From contig CAJTSU010000021.1 in assembly GCA_910579055.1 (NCBI GenBank), forward strand, positions 1-32,353: a stretch of 32,353 bases of DNA, in the 5' to 3' direction. Shown here piece by piece: positions 7,225-15,743 of the stretch. Source of the stretch: an uncultured Mailhella sp. (lineage in GTDB: Bacteria; Desulfobacterota; Desulfovibrionia; Desulfovibrionales; Desulfovibrionaceae). The notes beneath the pieces were generated by a model. The model did not search any database, was not told the DNA's origin, and was given only the letters and a program-made list of their open reading frames with translations. Numbering within the stretch: position 1 is the stretch's first letter; every line of letters begins with the position of its first letter. The position numbers and the translations under genes were made by a program.

Positions 7225-8595
7225 ATGAAGGGCAACACGACAGGGCACCCTATGAGCGCTGAAAAAAACGATTTCTCAACAATGCTGGAAAAACTGATCC
7301 GCCTGTGCGACGACCTCGCCTGGGGCCGTCCCGCCGATGAAAACGCCCTGTTTGAACTGACAAAAACGGGAACCTCCACGCCGGAACTGGAACGCCTGGC
7401 CGAAGCCTTCGGCATGATGACGGTCAAGGTGGAAGCGCGGGAGTTCCAGCGCGCCGGGTTAATCGAGGAACTGGAGCAGCGCAACCGCGAGCTGGAAGAA
7501 GCCCGCGCCAGCCTTCAGGAACGAAATGTGCAGCTCGTGGAAACGCTGCGGCGGGAATACAACGTGCGCCGCGTCATCGGCCATTGCGAAGCCATGAAGC
7601 GTGTGGTGAGTCAGGCTCTCGCCATTGCCCGCCGCCCCATCAATACGCTGATCCTCGGCCCTACCGGAACGGGCAAGGAAGTCATCGCCAAAACCATTCA
7701 TTATCACTCCCCCCGGCGCGAAGCTCCCTTTGTGGCGGTAAACTGCACGGCCATTCCCGACTCGCTGTTTGAAAGCGAGATGTTCGGCATTGAAAAGGGC
7801 GTAGCCACCGGGGTCAACGCCCGGCGCGGTCTGGTGGAAGAAGCCTCGGGCGGCACGCTTTTTCTCGACGAGCTGGCGGACATGTCTCTTGCCAATCAGG
7901 CCAAGCTGCTGCGCGTGCTGGAAGAGCGGGAAGTATTGCGCGTGGGCAGCTCCCGGCCCGTGCCTGTGGACATCAAAGTCATTGCCGCCACCAATGTTGA
8001 ACTGGAAAAAGCGGTCCGGGAAGGGCGCTTTCGCGAAGACCTTTATTATCGCATTAATGTGGCGGAACTGCGCCTGCCCCCGCTGTGCGAACGTGGAGAC
8101 GACATTCTGCTGCTGGCGCGGCACCTGCTGGAGCAGCATGCGCGGGCCATGGGCAGGCAACGCCTGAGCCTCGCTCCGGTCACGCGCCGATGCCTGCTGG
8201 CCTACAACTGGCCGGGCAACGTACGCGAACTCAACAATGAAATGGAACGGGCGGCAGCGCTGGCCCTGGAAGACGTGATCCGGCCTTCCGATCTTTCCCC
8301 GCGGGTACTGGCGGCGCTGGCCGCGAACAAAGGCCTCGCCGACCTCCAGGCCGATATCATGCCCGCGGACAGTATTCCGCCCCGAACCGGGGCAGTGCCC
8401 GAAACGCTCTTCAATCTGGAAGAAGCGGAACGCCTGCTGATCCGGCGCGCTCTTGAAGCCTGCGGCGGAAACAAGAGCCGCGCCGCCGAAATGCTTGGCA
8501 TTACCCGCGAGGGACTGCGCAAAAAACTGCTGCGTCTCGGCCTCCACCCCGAAAAAAGCGGCCCGGAAACCGGGGAAAGCAGAGGTAACGCATGA
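7225..8595 (+). CDS. Sigma-54-dependent transcriptional activator without receiver domain
   Basis: 456 residues. An N-terminal helical region (to about 115) with a coiled-coil stretch (IEELEQRNRELEEARASLQERN) replaces the usual receiver or PAS domain. The AAA+ domain has Walker A GPTGTGKE (145-152) and Walker B LFLDE (D215, E216). The C-terminus is a Fis-type helix-turn-helix (NKSRAAEMLGITREGLRKKL). The loop normally reading GAFTGA, which contacts sigma-54, is GVATGV (192-197). It starts 17 nt after sctU and ends in an ATGA overlap with the phosphatase gene. It probably drives the sigma-54 promoter at 3535 or another target. An alternative ATG at 7252 gives a protein shorter by nine residues; neither start has a strong ribosome site. 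Confidence 0.88.
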   Translation: MKGNTTGHPMSAEKNDFSTMLEKLIRLCDDLAWGRPADENALFELTKTGTSTPELERLAEAFGMMTVKVEAREFQRAGLIEELEQRNRELEEARASLQERNVQLVETLRREYNVRRVIGHCEAMKRVVSQALAIARRPINTLILGPTGTGKEVIAKTIHYHSPRREAPFVAVNCTAIPDSLFESEMFGIEKGVATGVNARRGLVEEASGGTLFLDELADMSLANQAKLLRVLEEREVLRVGSSRPVPVDIKVIAATNVELEKAVREGRFREDLYYRINVAELRLPPLCERGDDILLLARHLLEQHARAMGRQRLSLAPVTRRCLLAYNWPGNVRELNNEMERAAALALEDVIRPSDLSPRVLAALAANKGLADLQADIMPADSIPPRTGAVPETLFNLEEAERLLIRRALEACGGNKSRAAEMLGITREGLRKKLLRLGLHPEKSGPETGESRGNA

Positions 8596-10706
8596 ACATG
8601 ACACTCCGGACGCGACTGGCCCTGTTAGCCGCCCTTTCGGTCGCTCTTTCGGTAGGACTGGTGCTGTACCTGACCTGGCGGATGGTCGGCGAAACCATGA
8701 TTCGCATGGAGGAAAGAAGTTTTGCCTCCCTGATGCTGGTGCAGGAGGAGAGCCTGAACGCGGCCTTCATGAGCCAGTTGGCGAACAAGGTGCGCGCTGT
8801 GCGGGAGCGCAAGAACCAGCTGGAAGAAGCGGCGGCCCGGGTAATCAGCGTTCTTTCCGCACTGAACGGAAAGCTTCCGGAAGGCGCGGAACGGGAGCGT
8901 CTGACAAGGAACGTGCTGTCCGGCATGGATTCCGGCGGGATACGGGTGGAGCTCCTGCGTCCGGCGGATCTGTTCGCGGGCGGCGTCAGCCGCCTTGGCC
9001 TGAAACCGAATGCGCGCGACGCGAAGCAGCGTACGCTGAGCGGCATTCTGGAACATCTGCCGCGCAGCGGCGATTTCGCCGTCATGGAACTGCCGCGCAG
9101 TCTGACCGTGGCAGGCAGCGCCTTTGCCCTGACATCGGAACTGGAACGACCAGCGCTGGCCTTCTTTCTGCCCCTGTATTCCGGGGAACATCAGTCCCTG
9201 CCGGGAAGAGTTCTGGTCACGCTGACCTCGCTGGAAGATCTGGAAGTGCAGGCCGCCGCCTCGGAAGCCGCGCTGCTGGAATCCACACGGGAAAAATTCG
9301 CCAGCATGAGCCTGTATCGGCGCGGCCTTGTGGCCCTGCTGAACAGGGACGGAGAGATTCTGGCCTCGGGCGGAGACGGACAGCTCCCCGGTGAAAGCCT
9401 GGCTCCCGCTCTGGAAGAAGCCCGGCGCACCGGGCGCGCCCAGGTCACGCTGACCTCGGCATACGGCGATCTGCTCTGTCTGGTGAGTTACAGCCGCGCG
9501 TTCGGCTGGTACACGGCCATGACCGCGCCGCTGTCCGAAATCCGCGCCCCTTCCGACACGCTGCTTTCCCGCCTGTTCATGATCAGCCTGGCGATCACGC
9601 TTCTGACCTCGCTGCTTGCCCTGTTCATGCTCATGCGGGCGCTTCGCCCGCTGGGTCTTTTGACGCGCAAAACGGATGAACTGGCGCAGGTAGACTTTTC
9701 CGCCCCGGACGCGCTGGAAAAACTGGAACCGCTGATGGCTCGCGGGCTTCCCCTTGAACGGCTGGACGAACCGGGACAACTTGCCCGCGCCTTCGCCCGC
9801 ATGGGCAAGGCCCTGTCCGAAAATATCCGCAACCTTATGGAAACCACCGCCAGCAAGGAGCGCATGGAAGGCGAACTGTCCGCCGCCCGTGATATCCAGA
9901 TGGGCATCCTGCCTCCTCCGGACGGCGCGCCGGAAATCTGCGGCTTTTCCGCCTCCGCCTTTCTGGACCCGGCCAAGGAAGTGGGCGGCGACCTGTACGA
10001 CTTTTTCACCACCCGGGACGGCAGGCGCGCGCTGGTACTCGGCGACGTCTCCGGCAAGGGCGTGCCCGCCGCGCTGTTCATGTCCATGACCGTGACCCTG
10101 GTGCGCTACGCGCTGGATTCCGGCCTCGATCCCGCGGCGGCCATGACCAGGGTCAACGCCATGCTGGAGGAACACAACCCCGGCAACATGTTCGTCACGC
10201 TCTTTCTTGCGCTGTATGATCCCAAAACCGGGGATTTGGCCTATGCCAACGGCGGGCACTGCCCGCCCTGCATTGTCGGAGCGAACCCCTCCCGCCCCTT
10301 GCGCCTGCTGGAGCATTTGAGCGGGCCGCTGGTGGGCGTTATGCCCGATCTGGAATACAAACTGTTCCTTGACCGGCTGGAAGACGGAGAAACCTGCCTG
10401 CTGTTTACGGACGGCGTAACGGAAGCCATGAACGAACGCAAGGAACTGTACGGCGAGGAACGGCTCATGGCCTTCATTGCAAAGCATCGGAACGCAAAGC
10501 CGAAAGAGCTGCTTGCGCTTGTTTTCGGCGATATCATACTCTACCGGGGCGAAGAACCGCAATCCGATGATATCACCATGCTTGCCTTCTGCCGCCCCAA
10601 TCCATCAGTCAGTGCCGTTGCCACGCCCGCTGCGCCGCATCCCGGAACAGACTCCACGGCTGACGCGTTCCACGCTGCCGAAAAAGCAGCCGGTATCGAA
10701 AAATGA
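8592..10706 (+). CDS. Membrane sensor PP2C-type serine phosphatase (RsbU/SpoIIE)
   Basis: 704 residues. TM1 at about 8-30, a large extracytoplasmic sensor region (about 35-320), TM2 at about 333-355, then a HAMP-like linker (MRALRPLGLLTRKTDELAQVDF) and a short coiled coil. The C-terminal PP2C/SpoIIE domain has the metal-binding motifs EVGGDLYD (D467), GDVSGKGVPAALFM, LLFTDGVTEAMN and SDDITML. Proteins of this type dephosphorylate a STAS-domain anti-anti-sigma factor or a similar switch protein. No STAS or RsbW-like gene lies in this window, so the target is unknown. The ATGA overlaps on both sides put it in one operon with the activator and the MFS fusion. The last 45 residues are low-complexity. 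Confidence 0.88.
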   Translation: MNMTLRTRLALLAALSVALSVGLVLYLTWRMVGETMIRMEERSFASLMLVQEESLNAAFMSQLANKVRAVRERKNQLEEAAARVISVLSALNGKLPEGAERERLTRNVLSGMDSGGIRVELLRPADLFAGGVSRLGLKPNARDAKQRTLSGILEHLPRSGDFAVMELPRSLTVAGSAFALTSELERPALAFFLPLYSGEHQSLPGRVLVTLTSLEDLEVQAAASEAALLESTREKFASMSLYRRGLVALLNRDGEILASGGDGQLPGESLAPALEEARRTGRAQVTLTSAYGDLLCLVSYSRAFGWYTAMTAPLSEIRAPSDTLLSRLFMISLAITLLTSLLALFMLMRALRPLGLLTRKTDELAQVDFSAPDALEKLEPLMARGLPLERLDEPGQLARAFARMGKALSENIRNLMETTASKERMEGELSAARDIQMGILPPPDGAPEICGFSASAFLDPAKEVGGDLYDFFTTRDGRRALVLGDVSGKGVPAALFMSMTVTLVRYALDSGLDPAAAMTRVNAMLEEHNPGNMFVTLFLALYDPKTGDLAYANGGHCPPCIVGANPSRPLRLLEHLSGPLVGVMPDLEYKLFLDRLEDGETCLLFTDGVTEAMNERKELYGEERLMAFIAKHRNAKPKELLALVFGDIILYRGEEPQSDDITMLAFCRPNPSVSAVATPAAPHPGTDSTADAFHAAEKAAGIEK

Positions 10707-13129
10707 CGACAGAAAAAACAACCGCAACCCAGGCCGGGCACAACAAGGTACATCGCGCGAACGCCGCGGCCCTGGCCGGGTGGTTCGTCGTACTTGTGTG
10801 CAGTCTGCTCATCTACGACGCCCTGCTGTTCTCTTCCCTGAGCAGAGAAGTATGGAGCGACGTGCAGGCCTCCGCCCGTGTGGCCGCAGACAACCTGCGG
10901 CTGAATGTCGCCACGGGCGTCCGCTTCGGGAAAAAGCCGGAAAGCTACCGGGGGCTGGACAAGCTGCTGATCCACGCCGCGGATGCGGCCGGAATGCCGC
11001 TGGCCGCGCTGGACGCGAAGGGAAACATCATCCTTTCCCACGGGAACTTTCCTCCGGATGCCTTCCATACGGGTGACATACTGGCGAACGAAGACGGCTT
11101 TACCCTGCGCGAGGATCGCGGAGACAACGGCGGGCGCACGATACTTGTCCCCGTGTTCGGGCGCGGCGGCGATATTGCCGGGCATATCGGAGCCCGCATC
11201 GAGCGCGCGCCGCTGGGTGCCGAACTGTCTTCCATGTTCAGGAAACAGCTTGTCGCACAAGGAGCCGTATCCCTTGCCGGGCTGCTGCTGCTCGCGGGCC
11301 TGCTCGCCGCGGCAGGACGCGGAGGCAAAAAAAACGCCCCGCGCAGTCTCTCCCGCTTCACCCGTATATCGGGCATCGCCGTATTTCTTCTGGTGATGCT
11401 GGCCAATGGCGCGCTGGCTCTGCATGCCGTCAGTTCCCGCTACACAGACAGCCTGGAACAGGATGCCGGCCGCACCGGGGCGCTGCTCACGGAAGCGCTT
11501 AACCGGCTTCTGCTGGTCGGCGTTTCCTTTGAGCGCATGGACAGCGTTGACGCCTACCTCTCCGGCATCGCCGCCGCGCACAACGGAACCATCGCGCTGG
11601 AAATCCTGAATCCGCGCGGAGTCCGCGTCGCGGGCAGCGCGCCGGAAGGAACCGCGCTGCTGCCGGAAGCGCGGAATTTCCCTCTGCTGAACGGAGGAGG
11701 AGGGCGTTCTCTGCACAGGCCGGAAGAAGATGCTTCCGGGTGGAGGCTGCGCGTCTCGATTGTCCGCGCTCCCTGGCTGGATCGCCTGCGCGCCACAGCG
11801 CTGGACATGCTGACCATGGTGGCGGTTTCACTGATTTTTATGGTGGAACTTTTTCTTCTGCTCACGCGCGGGATGGAACTGATCCACAAGGAAAAAGAGG
11901 CTTCCGGTGCCCCGGCGGATCTGAAGGCCGGCCATAGCGGCCGGAGCGGCCAAAGTGGACTGCTGCGCCCGCTGGTGTTTTTCATGCTTTTTGCCATGGA
12001 CATGTCCATTTCGTTTATCCCTCTGCGCATGGCGGAACTTGTCCCAGCCGGGAGCCTTTCCCGCGACATGCTGCTGGGCCTGCCCATTTCCGCTGAAATG
12101 GGCATGACAGGGCTGAGCGTGCTGCTTGCCGGAGCCTGGATAACGCGGCAGGGGGCGCGTCCCCCGCTCATGACAGGGTTGGCGCTGGTGGGGTTGGGTT
12201 ATCTCGGTTCCATGCTGGCTTGCGCACCGTGGCATTTTGTGGCCGCGCGCGCTGTGGTGGGGCTGGGCTACGGCCTGGCCCTGCTCACCGCGCAGGCCTG
12301 TACGGTCAAGGACGGCATGCTGGCCGACATGTTCGCCGGGGTGTACGCCGGTTCCCTGTGCGGCAGCGCCATGGGCGCCATGCTCGCGGAACGCTTCGGC
12401 TATACGCCCGTGTTCCTGCTTTCCGCCGTTATTCTGCTCTGTCTTGTTCCCTTGCCGCGTCTGTTTCTCCGGGGCGGAAGAGAGGGGGAAACAGGTTCAT
12501 CCTCCAGCGCAAACATCACGTTCGGCCAGATACGCCGCCTGCTGGGCGACCGCCGTTTTCCGGCTTTCGTGCTGCTCAGTCTGGTGCCTTCGGCCATGCT
12601 GTGCGTGGGCTTTCTCAACTATTTTCTTCCCGTCTATCTGAAGAATGCAGGTACGGCACAATCCGACATCGGCCGCATTTATATGCTCAACTGCCTGCTG
12701 GTCATCTACAGCGGGCCGCCGCTCAGCAGGCTGGTGATGAAAAGCCGCTCCAAGGCAGGCATGGTCTGCGCCGCGGGCGTCATTTCTTCCCTGGCCCTGC
12801 TTGGCCTGGCCGTACTTCCTCCCCTGCCCGCCACGCTGATCGGAGCCATGCTGGTGGGGCTGGCTACCGGCCTGAACATCCCCGCGCAAAGTGAGTATTT
12901 GCTGCAACTGGACATCGCCAGAGCCATCGGCGTTGACCGGAGCATGGGGCTGCTGGATGCGATCCAGCGCGTGGGGCAGGTGCTTGGCCCGCTGTGTACG
13001 GGAGCGGCGCTGATCGTCATGAACGTGAATGAGGCGGCCACAACAGTCGGTGCGGGGTTCCTTGTCATTTCGCTTGCGTTCCTGGTTCTGGCGCAGCCGC
13101 CCCGCAAGGCGCGGAGGAAAAACGCATGA
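10703..13129 (+). CDS. Double extracytoplasmic sensor fused to 12-TM MFS transporter
   Basis: 808 residues with an unusual layout. TM1 (about 23-46), first periplasmic sensor-like domain (about 47-180), TM2 (about 188-207), TM3 (about 222-245), second periplasmic domain (about 246-362) and TM4 (about 370-393) precede a polar linker. From about 410 to 800 there are twelve hydrophobic segments of a major facilitator permease. The sensor parts read like Cache-type folds (for example AALDAKGNIILSHGNFP and LEILNPRGVRVAGSAPEG), by appearance only. It may be a substrate-gated exporter or importer, or a transceptor whose sensor domains detect the transported compound. It starts in an ATGA overlap with the phosphatase gene and ends in another with the next gene. 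Substrate unknown. Confidence 0.8.
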   Translation: MTTEKTTATQAGHNKVHRANAAALAGWFVVLVCSLLIYDALLFSSLSREVWSDVQASARVAADNLRLNVATGVRFGKKPESYRGLDKLLIHAADAAGMPLAALDAKGNIILSHGNFPPDAFHTGDILANEDGFTLREDRGDNGGRTILVPVFGRGGDIAGHIGARIERAPLGAELSSMFRKQLVAQGAVSLAGLLLLAGLLAAAGRGGKKNAPRSLSRFTRISGIAVFLLVMLANGALALHAVSSRYTDSLEQDAGRTGALLTEALNRLLLVGVSFERMDSVDAYLSGIAAAHNGTIALEILNPRGVRVAGSAPEGTALLPEARNFPLLNGGGGRSLHRPEEDASGWRLRVSIVRAPWLDRLRATALDMLTMVAVSLIFMVELFLLLTRGMELIHKEKEASGAPADLKAGHSGRSGQSGLLRPLVFFMLFAMDMSISFIPLRMAELVPAGSLSRDMLLGLPISAEMGMTGLSVLLAGAWITRQGARPPLMTGLALVGLGYLGSMLACAPWHFVAARAVVGLGYGLALLTAQACTVKDGMLADMFAGVYAGSLCGSAMGAMLAERFGYTPVFLLSAVILLCLVPLPRLFLRGGREGETGSSSSANITFGQIRRLLGDRRFPAFVLLSLVPSAMLCVGFLNYFLPVYLKNAGTAQSDIGRIYMLNCLLVIYSGPPLSRLVMKSRSKAGMVCAAGVISSLALLGLAVLPPLPATLIGAMLVGLATGLNIPAQSEYLLQLDIARAIGVDRSMGLLDAIQRVGQVLGPLCTGAALIVMNVNEAATTVGAGFLVISLAFLVLAQPPRKARRKNA

Positions 13130-14589
13130 ATGCGGAAACCCGAAAAATGTGCCTGAAACAGCTGCGGGCCGTCATTCCCGAAGCCATGGCGCATATGGAA
13201 GGAAGCGCCGGGGCGCTTTCCCTTGCCGAATATGCGCGCGGCATGTCGCAAACCGGAGACGCCCCCCTTCAGGATGGAGAAGACCTGATCGCGCTGGCGG
13301 AAGCTGAAGCAGCCCGAATCTTTTCCCCCGCCACGGGGGCGGCTCTGCGCCGGGAGCTGGAAACACGCTTTCTGGCTCTGACAGCCAATCATCACGGTGT
13401 GGATTTTCATCCGGAATTTCTTCAGGGAGATCTCGTCTTCGCGCTTGGCTGCAAAGATGCCGTGCCGCTGTTCGCCTGCGGGGGAGTGCCATGCAACAAT
13501 ATGGCATACCCGCGCGGCCTGCTGTTCCCTCCGCGTGAGGCGGGCAGTGCCAAACCGGGCCGTTTTCCGGCGCTGGCAGCCGGCGATCGTCACGCCTTTG
13601 TCAACGCGCAAATCCCGTTCTGCGCGGCCCATGTTCATTCCGCCCTTGACGGCCTGCCGCGCGCGGGGCTGGCGGAAACAGAACGGCATTTTGCCGCGGA
13701 AATGCTGACGGGCGTCTACCTTCATCCCTCCGTACTGCGGCAGACATGCTTTCGGGATCAAATGTCCGCGGCAAACGCCCTGCTGTGGAACAGGCTCGCA
13801 GGTTCCGGGCTGCGGCTGGCCTGCCTGGACTTCCAGCATCTCTGCGGACTGCTTCTCGCCGAAGAACTGAAACATCCGGATACGCTCGCGCATGCTCTCC
13901 TGCTGGAACCGGAACTGACGAAAGCGGTTTTTCATGCGCTCAACGGGGCGCGGGCGTGCTGGAGCATACAGGAAGACGAACCCCCGATGCGGGGGAGTTT
14001 CCTGTTCTGGGGGCTGGATGAAAAAGGCCGCGGCGTCCCGCTGCGCCCGGACTTCAGGGAACGGGCGCTCATTTCACCGCGCCGCCCGGACATGCGTTTT
14101 GCGCTGAAACAGGACGCATTGAGCACAGCGCTTGCCTCCCGCCGTCTGCTGCCCACCCTGTATCTGAGCTTCGCCATGACCGCGCTGGCACGAGGCCTCG
14201 CCTGCGCGGGCGGGGTATTTCAGTTCGCCTACCTGCCCGCCATGAAAAAGGGCACGGCGGAAGCGCTGCGCCGCTGCGGAGAACATGCGCGGGCGGACAG
14301 GCTTTCCGTATCCTGCCCGCTGGGAGCGGGCTTTCATGCCCTGCGCGCGCCGGGCACCCAAAATGAAGACCCGGATCACGCGGCTGGCCCGCTGGATATC
14401 CTTCGGCATGGCGGGCTTTCTGAAAAGGACTGGAGGACGTTCGGAGAACTGCGGACGGAGGAAGCGTTTCTCAGTTCACTTCAATTCCAATATGAAGACA
14501 TCATTCCCGAAGCGGAACGCCTGCCCGGCTGGTTTGAAGCTCTGCGTCGCACGCCCTCTTTCGTGCTTCAGCATGACAAAAAAATATGA
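13126..14589 (+). CDS. Unrecognised 487-residue soluble protein
   Basis: I do not recognise a family. The protein is soluble, has no signal peptide and carries several conserved-looking motifs: LTANHHGVDFHPEFLQGDLVFALG (about 84-107, His/Asp-rich), FACGGVPCNNMAYPRG, and NAQIPFCAAHVHSALDG (His-rich), followed by a helical C-terminal half. The clusters of His, Asp and Cys suggest a metal- or cofactor-dependent enzyme, but no catalytic assignment is justified. It overlaps its neighbours by ATGA at both ends (13126 and 14586), so it is translationally coupled to the MFS fusion and the racemase. The most economical idea is an enzyme acting on the same compound. Confidence 0.7.
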   Translation: MNAETRKMCLKQLRAVIPEAMAHMEGSAGALSLAEYARGMSQTGDAPLQDGEDLIALAEAEAARIFSPATGAALRRELETRFLALTANHHGVDFHPEFLQGDLVFALGCKDAVPLFACGGVPCNNMAYPRGLLFPPREAGSAKPGRFPALAAGDRHAFVNAQIPFCAAHVHSALDGLPRAGLAETERHFAAEMLTGVYLHPSVLRQTCFRDQMSAANALLWNRLAGSGLRLACLDFQHLCGLLLAEELKHPDTLAHALLLEPELTKAVFHALNGARACWSIQEDEPPMRGSFLFWGLDEKGRGVPLRPDFRERALISPRRPDMRFALKQDALSTALASRRLLPTLYLSFAMTALARGLACAGGVFQFAYLPAMKKGTAEALRRCGEHARADRLSVSCPLGAGFHALRAPGTQNEDPDHAAGPLDILRHGGLSEKDWRTFGELRTEEAFLSSLQFQYEDIIPEAERLPGWFEALRRTPSFVLQHDKKI

Positions 14590-15719
14590 GAAGTACGATG
14601 CCCGATCTGATATTGAACATGGACGCCCTTAACCACAACCTGCGCCGGATGCCCCGCCTGGAACGGGATTGGAATTTCAGTTTTATGCCGGTTCTGAAAA
14701 TGGTAGCCTGCCATCCCGCGGTTGTGGAAGCCGTGAAACAGGCCGGATACCGCCAGTATGGCGCGGCGGAAGTGGATGAGCCGCTCTTCTGGAAAAATGA
14801 ACCTGCGTCCGATGAACCTGCCCTGGACGACAAGCCCGTTCTGATCAGCCTGCCGCCGATGCACCGCGCCGATGACGTGGTACGGCTGTTCAGCCGCAGC
14901 CCGGCGGACTCCATAGACGCACTGGATGCTCTGGATGCGGCCGCCGAGCGCCGGGGAAGCGACGCCCGGCCGCATGACTGTATCGTCATGCTCGACCTGG
15001 GCGATATGCGCGAAGGCATCCCCATAGAGCATTGCGACGAATTTTTCCATGCCGTCGTCAACAGGTTCAGGCGTCTGAACCTGACGGGAATAGGCGTTAC
15101 CATGGGCTGCCTGCACGGAGCCTGCCCGGACGCCATCGCCATGAACGAGCTGGCCCATGCCGCGGCGCGCGCCCAGGCCATTCTCGGCCGGTCATTCAGC
15201 CTTGTCAGCCTCGGGGGATCCATCTTCTGGGACTGGTGGGCGGAACACCACGGGGAATTTGCCTGTCCGCCCGGCTGCCGTGTGGAACTGCGCATTGCGG
15301 ACCCCATTCTGCTCGGATACGACAGCTATCACCAAAAGGCGTCCGCGGGGGGGGCCTTCCGGCGTGACCTGTTCAGGCTGGACGCCACGGTGCTTGAAGT
15401 TACGGAAAGGAACCTGCGGCCGCCCCGGGTTCTCGCCCTGAACGGGCAGGGGGAAATCGCCCCCCTGACCCGTACCGGCCCGCGCAAGCGGGCGCTGCTG
15501 GACTGCGGCATCCTGCACACCAGTGTACGCGGGCTCAAACTGGATATTCCCGGCGCGGAAATCGTGGACTTCAGCGGCAATTACACCATACTCGACATCA
15601 CGGACTGCCCCGGAACCTTCCGGCCGGGCGATACGGTTTCGTTCGTGCCTGACTACTGGGCCATTGCCCAGAGCTTCCGCAACCCCATGGTTCCCAAGCA
15701 TTGTCTTTCCTGCGCCTGA
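14586..15719 (+). CDS. PLP-dependent amino-acid racemase (alanine racemase fold, ornithine racemase-like)
   Basis: 377 residues. The N-terminal barrel has the fold-III PLP lysine context FSFMPVLKMVACHP (K38), then LDLGDMREGIP and the phosphate-binding region TGIGVTMGCLHGACPD. The C-terminal part forms a beta domain. The pattern resembles the YhfX/ornithine racemase branch rather than biosynthetic Alr. Expected reaction: interconversion of L- and D-forms of an amino acid; the substrate cannot be read from sequence. The start overlaps the previous stop as ATGA, but an in-frame ATG at 14598, preceded by GAGAAG, could be used instead and removes four residues. Followed 24 nt later by the binding-protein gene. 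Confidence 0.8.
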   Translation: MRSTMPDLILNMDALNHNLRRMPRLERDWNFSFMPVLKMVACHPAVVEAVKQAGYRQYGAAEVDEPLFWKNEPASDEPALDDKPVLISLPPMHRADDVVRLFSRSPADSIDALDALDAAAERRGSDARPHDCIVMLDLGDMREGIPIEHCDEFFHAVVNRFRRLNLTGIGVTMGCLHGACPDAIAMNELAHAAARAQAILGRSFSLVSLGGSIFWDWWAEHHGEFACPPGCRVELRIADPILLGYDSYHQKASAGGAFRRDLFRLDATVLEVTERNLRPPRVLALNGQGEIAPLTRTGPRKRALLDCGILHTSVRGLKLDIPGAEIVDFSGNYTILDITDCPGTFRPGDTVSFVPDYWAIAQSFRNPMVPKHCLSCA

Positions 15720-15743
15720 CATCCTGCCGGAAAAGGAGACATC

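Noticed and set aside
8625..10562. Long open frame antisense to the phosphatase gene (645 codons)
   Set aside because: Same GC-driven shadow effect; no ribosome site and no recognisable domain, and the sense strand has full PP2C motifs.
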